A stretch of 64,000 nucleotides of DNA from Macrolepiota albuminosa (lineage: Eukaryota > Basidiomycota > Agaricomycetes > Agaricales > Agaricaceae), in the NCBI GenBank assembly GCA_027475525.1, contig JAMWFC010000005.1:744001-808000 (forward strand). The letters are read 5' to 3'. Position numbers and translations under genes: made by a program. Positions 1-10,970 of this stretch are shown piece by piece. The notes below the pieces were generated by a model. The model made no database searches, had not been told where the DNA came from, and was given only the letters and a program-made list of their open reading frames with translations. Position 1 is the first letter of the stretch. Every line of letters begins with the position of its first letter.

Positions 1-431
1 AAAGGAAAGAAGATTTAGAGTGACTCCATGAGGTGGTCTTTAGCGCCCGTCGCCAAGCAGCCCTGCGATTCGAAACCGAGCATAGTGCTACTATCAAGGA
101 TTACAACTTCCTGAGAGGGGTGCTAGTGCTTATGCGCAACTCCAAAATTGAAACCTCTTACAACAAGAAAATGTGTCCGCACTATCTAGGACCTTTGGTA
201 GTTATCTCTCATAACCGTTGAGGTGCTTATGTGCTCTGTGAATTAGATGGTTCAGTACTGCATCAACCTGTTGCCACCTTTTGCCTATTACCGTATCTCG
301 CCAGGAAACAAATTGACTTGCCGCTTGAAGCGCTAGATATTGACACCGCCAAACTGAGGGAACTTGAAGAAACAGAATTATTGGACGATGATGATTTGCC
401 GACTCTGGTTAAAGAAGAAGAAAATGATTAG
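1..431 (+). pseudogene. pol: Ty3/gypsy pol, C-terminal end, broken
   Basis: The reading frame matches the last ~145 residues of the intact pol at 37108-40857: the end of the integrase and the GPY/F-like tail (YLGPLVVI...), ending in the same acidic run of E and D residues before TAG at 429-431. A TGA at 219-221 replaces a glycine codon of the intact copy, so the frame is cut. At least ten of the differences from the intact copy are CpG to TpG or CpA transitions. It encoded the retrotransposon integrase C-terminus and cannot do so now. Confidence 0.9.
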
Positions 432-1065
432 AAAAGACTATATTGATAAGCTCTCTTTTTCTATTACTTACTTTACTTATCTTTCTTGCCGACACTTACT
501 GTACTATATCCAACAGACAATTCCTTATATAAGCCGCAGCGCTAGCGTGTCGCCAACGCTTAGCGCCCTGCGCAACTCTTGCCAAGGATTTTTTGCTATG
601 ATGATTTACTGAGTGTTTCCCTTTTTCCTTAAAAATTTGTCTAAGTCCCACACCTACTACTCCTCTTGCTAAGACCTACCTTAGAATACTTGCCGCTTGC
701 TTTCTCTTTGCTTTACTTTCTTTGCTCTCTGCTGCTGCGCTAACTCAGATTATGGGACTTATCCTTCCCCTCGGCAAGAAGGCGGCAAGAGGTATATTTA
801 CGTGTTTGGTAACAAACAAAAATCTATGTACAAACGACCTATCTATGCTAAGGTTTGTTTAATCGCTCTCATCGTCCATCGGCAAGGAGTCGTCGGAAAC
901 TGGCAAGGAGGAATTGCGAAGAGGAAGGAGGTCGCCAGGCAAGATATTGTTAGCGGTTTGCCAGTCCATGGCAGCTTGGCAATCTGCTTGGTAGTCGCAA
1001 AGAACGCGAAGGCTACGACCCAGGTTGGAGTAGCACAACCTCAGTGCCATTAGCTGACCCTGGAC
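432..1065. other. gypsy post-pol non-coding segment
   Basis: The first ~210 bp is homologous to the reverse strand of 36889-37107, so it belongs to the element. The rest has no match in the window because the second copy is interrupted by the gap. I see no coding signal on either strand. Confidence 0.6.
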
Positions 1066-3298
1066 TCATTCCCGTTCCCACTCCATTGACGACTCCATCA
1101 TTGCCGCCCTTCTCGAAAACCTCTCCAGCATCTCCTGCGGGTTAAGCACCACTACCGGGTATACGAGGTCTTGCCCCAGCCAGTTGAAAGCGTCGCCAGT
1201 AACTGTTGGCTGTGGCTGGAGAGTCCAGGAAGGATATATTCTGGCGATGATGGGTTGCCTAGGCTCCAACCCGGCAACGTCCTCAGGGTCAGACACCTCC
1301 CACGGAGCAGTGTTACCATAGGGAGGCAGCCAACGCCACTCAGGCTCCTCCCGGGCAACTCCTGCTGCTGCCTCCTCTCCTCCTGCTACCTCCCTTGCCG
1401 ATGTCTCCTCCCTGCCACCTTCATGCTGCGTCACCAAGGTTTCTTCTTCCTCCCCCTCGGCATCTTCATCCCCTCCCATGGCCGCCCCCTCTGCCTTCTT
1501 TCTGGACTCATCCCCCATCTCAACGTTGGCAGGGGCTTCTTCCCGCTCCTCTTGAGGTGCCAAGTTGCCAACCGCTTCCTGCTCTCCTACCTCCTGCTCC
1601 TTGCCAAGGGACCTCGCCGCCAAATGGATGGGCGACAAGAGGCCACTTGGGCCTGCCTCAGGATCTTGAGGAGGCAGGCGACTTGCCGCTAAGGCCTTCT
1701 CCAAGTCCTCCATTTCAGTGTCTTGAGGAGCTGGCGAGGGGGAAGGCGACGATGAGACCACCCGAGGTCGCTTGGCTTTGCCCTTCCCTTTGCTTGGGAA
1801 AGGGGCTTGTCGTTTTTCTGGGACCAAAGTCCCTTGGCGCTCTCCTGCGCCTTGGTTACTGACCACTTCAGTTCCATCTCCTTGGCGTGTTGGCAACACC
1901 AAGGAGGCATGTCCAATAGCTGCCATGCCACTGGCAGCGACCTTCTTCTTCTGGCACTCCACAAACTCCCTAGCCCTCCTCACCAAAACAGCGCATGAAA
2001 AGGTCTTCTCAATGAGAGCATCTGGCGCGCCGCCTTGCTCGCGACTCTTGGCCCCGTTGATAGTGCAAGCATGCTTGAGAGCACCACAACGATAACACGG
2101 CTGGGCCCCAGTCAGGAACCAACAGCCTTCTGGGTCGTTGTCAGCCCAGCACTTGTCACACTAGCGCTAAGAATTAGCAAGAGACTCAAGAAGATATAAA
2201 AGTGACTTACCGCTCCCCGTGCCTCCTTAAAAGCCTGCCAGGTCGCCAGGGAAACAGTCTTTTTTCCCTTCATCTCCTCCATCACGACCCCGGCCTCTTG
2301 CCCCTCGTCAAGGATGGCCTTCTCGCGATGTGGCAACAGCAGTCCTTTGAGCTTCTTATTGTCAAAGCTCGACTGCGTTGGTGCCTAGACAAATCACGGT
2401 AAATAAGGAGACCAGATTTCCAAATACCACTTACCGCGTATTGAGGAGCCGCCTTGTGACTCTGCGACTGTTGTTAGCAACCATCGGCAACGACAAGTGA
2501 AATTAGCACTTACCTTGCGCTTGGAAGCACCTGCCAGCTTCCTCAGTGAGCCTGACTTGCTAGCTGGCAACACTGGGCTCAAAGTGCTGCCGGCGCGACC
2601 ACCCTTACTGGATCCTTCTGTTACCGCCTGCCTCTCAGCGGCAGGCACTTTCCCTGCAGCAACTCCCTCCATCTCCTCCGCTAACTCCCTGACCCTCTCC
2701 CGCTCCTCCAGAGCCCTGGTGATCTCCTGGGCATCCTGGGATGTTTCTTCTTGCCGCATCGCCAGCTCCTTGGCTACTTGCATGTGCGCTAACGGCACCA
2801 ACACCTCCTGTTTACTGTGAGGCGACAAATCAGACCAAAGCTAAGTCAAAAGAATGGGGGGTTAGGAATACTCACTCTGCTGTAGGCACGCTTACCGTCA
2901 TCGGCAAGGCACCAGACAGAATGTCCTCCAACTCATCCTCGATAGTGGGGACAGCAGGAGGTGCCTAGGGAACAATCAGCTAAGCGACACGGCAGGCAGC
3001 AAAAACAACTTACGAAACGGGAGAAGGGCGCTAAATACTCGGCACCACGATTGTCAACATACCGTGCATGGCACCACTCCTGCACCTCAATTTCACGATC
3101 CCAACCAAAACCAAGGACTCACACCTCATACTATCGCTCCAACAACTTCATCACGCCAACCACTAATTTCTGGGATGCCTCGGCGCCAACACCCTTGATA
3201 TGACAAATGAAATGGTTGGCCCTGGCGATGTAGGCATAGGCGGCTTCCTGAGCGGCTTGAGAAGGAACAGGGGGCAGAGTTGGAATACAGAAAGACAT
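1066..3298 (-). pseudogene. Spliced antisense accessory gene of the gypsy element, zinc-finger-like protein
   Basis: Six exons read against pol: 3298-3014, 2964-2896, 2840-2514, 2467-2435, 2384-2211 and 2160-1066. Every junction has GTAAGY and AG and all introns are phase 0, giving 661 codons including the stop. Exon 1 begins with ATG at 3298 but has two in-frame stops (TAG and TGA) that look like C-to-T changes from CAG and CGA, so this copy is dead. Exon 6 opens with a Cys-rich stretch (CDKCWADNDPEGC, then CYRCGALKHAC), probably metal binding. A long acidic, low-complexity region follows, then a tail with WLG and LVYP. Exon 3 is charged and may be coiled coil. I do not recognise a named family. 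The position between pol and the 3' LTR suggests an element-encoded accessory protein, but cargo is possible. Confidence 0.65.
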
Positions 3299-3458
3299 TT
3301 TAGTTGGATGAGCGCCAGATAAAAGGTGGGGAGAAGAAACGAAGTCTCAACTCATGCGCCAGGACTATAAGCAAAATCTCAAGAACGCACGGACCACTCG
3401 TCACAAAAACGGTAACAGTAACCATATTTGGTGACTGAGGATAGTCAATTTTTCAGTT

Positions 3459-3467
3459 GGGGAGAGA
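3459..3467 (+). other. Polypurine tract of gypsy element
   Basis: A purine run (GGGGAGAGA) lies directly against the first base of the 3' LTR. This is where plus-strand DNA synthesis is primed in LTR retrotransposons. Confidence 0.75.
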
Positions 3468-4400
3468 TGATAGGACTCCATACAGGATCAGCGCATCAAC
3501 GGCAGGCTACGGCAACATGGCACTGGCTCAGAATACCTTAGCACACACTAATTATCCAATTTTGGCAATATTTGATGGCCGGGTATGGCAAGAAGCAGAT
3601 CCAATCAATGATAGCACCGACAGCAGCAAGAATGACAACTGACAGATGGCATCCGTCACTGACAACAGCGCTTAGCAAGAAGATTGATGATCTATCAAAA
3701 ACTGATGGACAGCTTGGCATTTGACCTTGGCGTCTAACATCGCTTAGCACCTCGATTTGGCGCCTGACATTGCTAAGCATTTTTGACAGACAGAAGGGTG
3801 ATGGATTGATGGTTTAGCATTGCAATCTGCCGCCTGGCGTTGCTAAGGGTCTTGAATGGACGGTAGGGATCTGAAACCGTTGGAGCTACCCCTATAAAAT
3901 TTTCTAGTTTACCGCACTTTGGCAATGATTAGTCACTGGTGACGGTGAACTCCTTGTAGTATAAAAAGTACTTACCAACTTGTACATACCCATCGAACCA
4001 GAGAACAGAGTTTCCTGCTCCCCTTACTTCAGTCTCCCTTACGCTCAAGACCTCATTTACGGTCGGCGACGTCAAACTTATCGGCAGTTGCAGACTATTG
4101 CCAGTCTTTGACCTATTCGCGCCTTGCAGCTATGGCAGGCATTAACAATGCTTAGACTTTGCTAAGCTTACTGTGTTCTTGCCGCTGACATTGCCGTGTT
4201 CACTTACCGCTTCTTTCATAGGCGCTTTACCTTAGCACTTTATACTTGCCGACCCCCTTTCCGACTTGACCTCATTTTCACAGGCACGTTCTCTGGGACC
4301 TGCCCAGAACTCCCTCATCACTTTAGCGCGCCCAACGCAAGCTTTTGGTACGGTAACACTATTAATATATTTGTTACTGACCAAACTTTGGGCGTCATCA
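3468..4400 (+). repeat. 3' LTR of gypsy element
   Basis: The repeat begins TGATAGGAC and ends GGCGTCATCA, so it has the TG...CA ends expected of an LTR. The same sequence occurs on the reverse strand at 43603-44556, where it precedes a tRNA primer-binding site. It is 933 bp here against 954 bp there, with many scattered differences. Confidence 0.85.
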
Positions 4401-5468
4401 CCAATAGGCAAGCCAAATTGTCAATTTGAATTAGCCTTGTTCAATTCCGTAGTAATAACAGAGTAATACATAGGTAATATGTAGGCAAACCAATCAGTCA
4501 GTTTGAATTAACCTATTTCAATCCTAAAAGATGTTAGAAGCAAAGTAACCCACTCAGTATCCAGGGAACAGACAACCTATAAGCCAAAATCAAATAAAAT
4601 GATACAGCGGAATAAATATATCAATGCAGAAATATACATGCTTCGAACTAAAAGGAAAAGAACACAGTCCTGTGGGACGGGAGAATATATGGGAAAGAAG
4701 TTGTCTGTGAGACGGTTGGAGTATTAGCATATAGGGAGATCCAATAAATCAGGTAGATCTTATTGTTTCCAAACATGTTGAATAAGAGAGATAAAATATG
4801 TCCAAATTGTTAAGAAGCCAGACAGACAGTCAACCCATAAACGTTGTCTGCATCAGACCGATGCAATGCGACATGAGAATAAGAAGCCATACAGATAGTT
4901 GACCCTGAAAAGTTGCTTATAATAGACGGCTGCAATGCGACACAAGACAGTATCAGCTCACCAGACATTCTGTAGCCTATCTTATCATTGCATACACATA
5001 TACAAAAATGGACAACGAGTACGACAAAAGCAATGCAAGTGCATACTGAATGAAGCCTTTTAGAATTATAAAAAGATATTTAAATGGACATTAACATAGG
5101 AAGTACCTTGGAACGACATGTTGAGTATGACGAGCATAGGAGGGAAGCATGACTCCATGACATTCTTCAGGTGAAATGAAAATATATATGTATCATGTCC
5201 ACACATAGAGTTAATGTCTTGTGAAGAACCCAGAATAGAAAAGTACGGTAGTCGTACGGCAGTACAAAAGCCCAAAAATATGGAGAATCCTACTAGCAGA
5301 CCAGGACAGCAAGGTGACAAACAAGGAAGCAATATTCATGGTGTATGGTGCAATAGCAGACATAGATCTGCCCCTGTTTAAGATAGGAGGATCTATAAAG
5401 TGAGCGTTCAATGATGCTACACATATTGAAGATGGCTGATAGGGATGTAGTGAATTCAATCGGAAGTG
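4401..5468. other. No gene recognised
   Basis: AT-rich sequence with only short ORFs. Two related segments near 4800-4870 and 4880-4940 share phrases such as AAGAAGCCA and GATGCAATGCGACA, suggesting an old local duplication. Nothing else stands out. Confidence 0.5.
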
Positions 5469-6236
5469 TAAATACCTCAAACAGTCAATAAAACTGGATG
5501 GGCTTGGCATGCAGCAGTTCGATGACGCCATGGCTGCGGTGAAAACAGTATACCAAGCATTTGACCAGGAGTTCAAAGAGGGCGAACTGGAAGAATGGTC
5601 GGAAGAAATGTCAGACGAAGGAAACAAGATATTGTACGCAAACAATAGGGTGTTTACACCCGCAAAGGACTCAGACAAACAAGAAGTTCACATTCCGTTC
5701 AAAAAGGATACTGACCCCAACGGATTGCTCGAAAAAATTGCACAAGGGGGATTCAAGAGAACATCAGACAATGTCATCGAGTATGCGCAAGCAAGGATAA
5801 CACTGGAAGGAGATAAAATGTAAGAATATACGGACAACGACCATAAAACATAGATGCTCACACAAATCAAAGGTTCAAGAGAATCAAACCGCAGATCTTC
5901 TGAATTGGCGATATAGTTGCGGCGCAGATATCCTTCGCAGTCATTCCATTGAGGAGAGGGAAGTACAAGATGTTAACAGTTTTGAGATTGATAACGCTGC
6001 TGGACGAAACATTTGCACTAGTGAGCGGCCATATAAACAATAAATGTATTCTTCTCACTCTGACAATTACCAAGAAGAGGAAGGGGCAACCGCTCAAATG
6101 CAAAGACTACAAGCCAGTGAAAAGGAAGCTCCAAACATATGAAGATGATGGAGAACCCCAACAGAGGGCTGGCAAGGCGGTCAGTACCGGCAATTTCAAG
6201 CAACAAATGTTGAATTACATGAACATTGACGACTGA
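5469..6236 (+). pseudogene. Decayed gene of unknown function
   Basis: Two coding-looking blocks lie on the + strand. The first (about 5469-5820) gives LDGLGMQQFDDAMAAVK and an acidic helical region. It ends at a possible donor, GTAAGAATA. The second (about 5873-6236) gives a pattern of IVAAQISFAVIP, a Gly-Lys turn, then VLRLITLLDETF and a basic tail. In the second block a TGA at 5901-5903 interrupts the frame just before the conserved-looking core. The pattern resembles protein fragments that recur around transposons in agaric genomes, but I cannot name the family. Its 3' end runs into a 77-bp duplication. Confidence 0.45.
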
Positions 6237-6357
6237 TATCTTACGATGGCTTTGATACTACCTCTTGAGACATTTTTACCCAAATGTTGAATTACATGAA
6301 CATTGACGACTGATATCTTACGATGGCTTTGATACTACCTCTTGAGACATTTTTACC
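6204..6357. repeat. 77-bp direct duplication 1
   Basis: Copies start at 6204 and 6281, a period of exactly 77 bp. Probable unmerged assembly overlap. Confidence 0.9.
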
Positions 6358-7333
6358 CAATGCGGTCCGTTATATTTTCACTGAGTTATCCTATTTCTTC
6401 CATCTGATCAATTGGTCGTCCCTGCTGAATTGTTCTGCAAGCTCTCATTGCTGTTCCCTCATTGCCTTTCTATATTAACCCGAGTACCGAGCACCACATA
6501 TACCACCGTCCATAGCGCTAATATACAATATACTACTGCCCACATCATGTTGTGTCGTTTGTTTGTTTTTTTTTTTTTGTATTTTTCCCAGTTAATACAG
6601 TAATAACTAAGTATCATCATCAAAACAACATGTCGTAATAAGTGTCATCGCATCAAAATAATACATCAATTATATAATCGACCGTATAGACAAACAGTTT
6701 GGCAATACCTACCAAAGGGAATTATATGTATATATTATTATTATAGTTATTATAATTATTATAATTATAATAATAATTATTTTTTCTCTCTTAATGCTTG
6801 ATCAATGAATTATCTAAGTACGATACCTTTATAAACTGTGGACCAAGAAAGATTAAATACGACATCGACAGATAAATAGTTATATCACCTCAAACAATAC
6901 GTGAAGGTAAAAGCAATATTACACGTTTTAGAGTCAATTAGATTGTTTCGCACTCAAAAGAATGTAATAATACGGAATACATGTAGCAATCACAGAACTT
7001 GTGGCTGTACAGCAATAGTATACTCGAACAATGCACAGCCACAATAACACGATTGGGATAAATAATTAAATACAGCTGTACATCTACAATGCTATCTACT
7101 TCCGCTACATGGTAGCTAAGGACATATTGGGTAGGAAATACCTCGGTAGACCCACAGCTGCACAGTATAGGCATAACTAAAAGGGTGCAATTGGGGTAGC
7201 ATCAAAAACCCAATGAAGAAAGCTTGCCACCACCGTGAGCGAAATCCACTATTTACATAAAGGAAGAGTTTGAAGGATAAGGCTATTATAATAGAAAGGG
7301 CCTGTTAGGATGCGACTAAGCCAGCAAGCGAGC

Positions 7334-7487
7334 GTTGGACCCAACCCCTGGTGGCTGTATATCAGTCGAATATATGATTGATACACAGCCACTATATGCA
7401 TGAAATTACAGTTGGACCCAACCCCTGGTGGCTGTATATCAGTCGAATATATGATTGATACACAGCCACTATATGCATGAAATTACA
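7334..7487. repeat. 77-bp direct duplication 2
   Basis: Copies start at 7334 and 7411 (period 77). The next duplication begins one base after it ends. Confidence 0.9.
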
Positions 7488-7488
7488 C

Positions 7489-7642
7489 GCTATTACTATA
7501 TTGACAATAAATAATTAAATATATAATATAAAATATATGTTCATGATTATAGTGGCTGTGCAACGGCTATTACTATATTGACAATAAATAATTAAATATA
7601 TAATATAAAATATATGTTCATGATTATAGTGGCTGTGCAACG
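7489..7642. repeat. 77-bp direct duplication 3
   Basis: Copies start at 7489 and 7566 (period 77). With duplication 2 it brackets a 155-base piece (7411-7565), equal to 2x77+1. Confidence 0.9.
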
Positions 7643-7688
7643 GCCGCATATTTAAATGGTATACAGCCACAACAACAAATAAATCATA

Positions 7689-7719
7689 TATTTATTTATT
7701 TATTTATTTATTTATTTAT
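7689..7719 (+). repeat. TTTA microsatellite
   Basis: About seven TTTA units in tandem. Confidence 0.9.
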
Positions 7720-8528
7720 GAACGAGTGAATACTTCTGAGGAGGCCAACGTCCTATGCGCCTCTTCACCTGGGACCAAAACAATGTACTGGTTTCAGACA
7801 GCAATAACATACTTACGAAGAAATGCCATCACACACAGGTGTGATGATACATACAAACCCTAAGATGCCCTTTCAATTTTATGTAGCTGGCAAGCCACAA
7901 CGCTGACTTAAGATGCGTCGGTAAATGAACAATGGTATTATAATCCAATATTATAACTCACTGGATATTCGTATTAATCCTCTATCTCTCTCTCTCTCCT
8001 CTCTCCCCCCCATCCCCTCCCCCTCATTCAGTCAAAATATAGTTATGCTTTAACCAATCATAGTCAGCATCAAAATTGGCATTGGATGTATTATATATTA
8101 CCTGTGTTGACCCCAGGGCATCTGTACCCAAAATATGGTTCAAGGCGGCCGTGTCTTGTTGTTGAGGATAGTGAAACCAAAGTCATGCTTGCCGATAATC
8201 GGCAGTCTATTCAGCGATCACGTTCCATGTGGATCTGCTGATGCCAAGCATCTTAGGATCGACCCTGTATGTGATCAGTGATATATTGTACCATTTGAGG
8301 CTTTGGAACGACACACTGCATAGGTCTTACGCAACCGGCAAGGAGTCTAAGTGAGTAATGACATTCCCATCCATCCTTTACGTTCAATTTTTACGACCTT
8401 TATATTGTATAAGCGTTGCATATGACATTCACAACACATGAAACAGTAAATGACGAAAACGCACTTGAAAAGTGTAGTTAAAAATACATGAACTTTGCAG
8501 AGGATTCAAAACTATCTGTATGGACACA

Positions 8529-8682
8529 ACACTCTTATCGTTACTTACGTACAAACTCGGGGTTTATTTTTATTTATTCATCTAAGCGATGTGGCGGTGG
8601 CTATGACACTCTTATCGTTACTTACGTACAAACTCGGGGTTTATTTTTATTTATTCATCTAAGCGATGTGGTGGTGGCTATG
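8529..8682. repeat. 77-bp direct duplication 4
   Basis: Copies start at 8529 and 8606 (period 77). Confidence 0.9.
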
Positions 8683-8939
8683 TAGTCATAGCGGTAATAG
8701 AAGTAGAATCTTGATGCCATCATAATGAAAGGGTAAATAAGAAAAACATTTCGACCATCCATCCTTCTTTGACTATGTCGCACCACTCTACCCCTAACCG
8801 TTTGCCTACGCCACCCCCACCTGGTGATAACTCAACTGCTTCATGGCTATGCTACAAGAAGCGCTGAGAAATATACAAGCACCATCTAGACGAGCAGCGG
8901 ATAGCAGCCCTTTTCCAGCAGCATAAGTAGTTTCCCAGC

Positions 8940-10970
8940 ATGTCTGTGTACTCACCAGGCATGCCCTCCCCCCCAGAGATGGCAGGCCGGTCTATGGGAT
9001 CAAGTTCATCAACACTGACATCCAACCCATTGGCACCAGAAAGGAGCATGCAGACAGCTGGTCTGAGCAGCTCAGTCCAATCAGCACCTGCTGCGAGCTC
9101 GTCGATGCATACTGAACAGCCTGTTCTCGGGCCCGGTCAGGTATGGCAAGTCCCAGCAACAAAGCGGATCCCTCAAGCCGATGTGACACTGGAGCAATTT
9201 GCCGTGGCCCAAAACCGGCACCGTGGCCCTCCCACCCTAAGCGGATCCCTCAAGCCGATGTGACACTGGAGCAATTTGCCGTGGCCCAAAACCGGCACCG
9301 TGGCCCTCCCACCCTCAAGTGGTGTCAGAACAAGGGTCCTGTGAGTGTTCTCCTGGCCCGGTCACGCGTCCTAACCATCACCAGTGCTCGTTATGCTCAC
9401 GTCGAGGTGAACCATGCGAATTCGAGGCACCAGTGGCAAAATCTCGCAGGGATAATTCCGTGTGTGTTTCCTGTCGAGCCCAGCACGAGCGATGCTCCAT
9501 GGCTCAGGCATGGAAGGCATCTTGCATGAGCAAAGAACAGGGGTGGGACATGACCTGGGTGCTGAGCCAGTTGGCTAGTGCATCCAGATCGAGGGCCAAG
9601 GAGTCAGGTGGGGAACAGGCTGGGAGTTCATCGAGAGAAAGGAAGGCGAAGGTATCAACTACACAGCAGGATAAGGGGAAGCGCAGAGCTTTACCTGCAT
9701 TGATGGAGGAAGCGCTGACGGCTTGGCATAATAAGGGAAAGCGCCAAGCATTGCCGGAGCTGTACTTCAGGGAGGCAAGGAATTCGGGTTCGATATTATT
9801 TAATTGCGCGTGCAGACATGCAAATACAAAGTCATTGAGTGTGGGTAATGTGCCCAGGTCAAAGGGCAAGGAGTCAAGTGGAGCGTGGCCTGAGGGTTCA
9901 TCAAAGGATGTGGGGTCGGTTGAGGCGCAGACTGAGGGTTCGTCGCAAGGAGGAAGGATGGAAGCGTCGTCTCTGCAACAGGACAAAGGGAAGCGCCGAG
10001 CTTTGACCAAGTCAGTGGAGATAATAGGGTACAAGTGTGCATGGAGATCCCCAAGCTTGGACATGTTGGATATCTGTGAAATCCCCCCGATACCTGCCCA
10101 ATCGTCTATTAATGAGGAAACGTGCCAGCAGTTGCAGGAGGCCCTGGCAAATGGGTACCGGATAACATTACAGCTGCACCATACGTGAGAGGATCTTCAG
10201 CGGGAACGACGTGCTTGGGAGGCCATGCAGGAAGAGAGGAATGCGGCTATTCATGACAGGAACAGAGTATTTGGAGACAGGGATGCCGCTTAGTGGCACG
10301 TGTGGCTATCAAAGACGAGTTGGCTGGTTTGCGAGTGCGAGTAGAGAATATCGAGAATCGAGGGTCGGACAATGCGGCACCCAGGGCGTCGGAGATAGAG
10401 GAGGTATGACAGGCAATATGGCAAGTGGAGGCGGCACAGCCACAGATTTGAAGGAGGAGGAACTGGCTGTTGAACGTGTTGGCATCGTCCCATGAAGATG
10501 TTATGCGTAAGTGACCCTATGTCCCATACCATATACCTGATACATCTTCACGCCCAGGAGTGGTGCACAAGTACCGACTGTTATTGGATGGTAGTTCCTC
10601 GGTGTTCACCCTCATCTAGCAAGGGCTGCCCCAGCAGATCCCACCAAAGATTACGCAAGGAGTCAATCAGTTGGAAGGTCTGTTAGCAGCACACCAATGC
10701 AGGAATGCAGTGACACTGGGAACTTGGATGGAAGTAGCAGCGGACGCTGGCCAGCCCATGCCAACACGGAATGAAATAATTGTGATGTTGGTATCAACTT
10801 TAGAAGAAGAAATGACAACAGCGGAGGTGGGTGAAGCTGCAGTGATGGCAGCAATGACGGGCAGAGGGGCAGTGGCAACAGCGGCGATGGTCAAAGCAGA
10901 AGCAGCAGCGACGACGACCATGGGAGAGACAGAGGAGGAAGATGAGGTTGGGAGGAGGCCCCTATCGTAA
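8940..10970 (+). pseudogene. Double CxxC zinc-finger, coiled-coil protein gene, broken
   Basis: The ATG is at 8940. After one 77-bp copy (9162-9315) is removed, exon 1 (to 9340) is 108 codons and joins in phase to 9385 across a 44-bp intron (GTGAGT, CTAAC branch site, CAG). Exon 2 then gives two Cys clusters, CSLCSRRGEPC and CVSCRAQHERC, each C-x2-C-x4-C, so a metal-binding module like those of Zn2Cys6 proteins. Low-complexity KGKRRAL repeats follow. A TGA at 10186-10188 stops the frame. Beyond it coding character continues: a heptad-like stretch (QRERRAWEAMQEERNAA, then DELAGLRVRVENI) and a C-terminal block with LLLDGSSSVF, a TAG, then LEGLLAAHQCRNAV. Agaric genomes carry many proteins of this layout, often near transposons. 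Function is unknown; this copy is probably dead. Confidence 0.6.
9162..9315. repeat. 77-bp direct duplication 5
   Basis: Copies start at 9162 and 9239 (period 77). It lies inside the gene starting at 8940 and shifts its frame. Confidence 0.9.

Larger units (their letters stand above)
1..4400 (+). mobile_element. Ty3/gypsy LTR retrotransposon, 3' part (older copy)
   Basis: This is the 3' end of a Ty3/gypsy element that enters from the left edge. It holds the last part of pol, about 600 bp of post-pol sequence shared with the second copy (36889-37107, reverse strand), an antisense gene, a polypurine tract and a 3' LTR. The family match to the 36.9-44.6 kb copy is clear at protein and DNA level. 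Compared with that copy it has lost many CpG dinucleotides and carries nonsense codons, so it is an older, inactive insertion. No target-site duplication can be tested because the 5' end lies outside the window. Confidence 0.9.
6999..7668. repeat. Family of short palindromes with GTGGCTGT arms
   Basis: At least three units have arms GTGGCTGT and ACAGCCAC enclosing 20-30 AT-rich bases: near 7010-7044, 7358-7399 (duplicated at 7435-7476 by the 77-bp artefact) and 7628-7668. They look like tiny inverted-repeat elements or MITE remnants. No transposase or target-site duplication was identified. Confidence 0.55.
6358..8528. other. AT-rich intergenic DNA with palindromes and microsatellites
   Basis: There is no credible gene. 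The stretch holds the GTGGCTGT palindromes listed separately, two back-to-back 77-bp duplications, a TTTA microsatellite and a pyrimidine tract of CT repeats at about 7983-8027. Confidence 0.6.

Noticed and set aside
8684..8939. Upstream coding exon for the zinc-finger pseudogene
   Set aside because: Stops in all frames and no acceptor in phase with ATG 8940.
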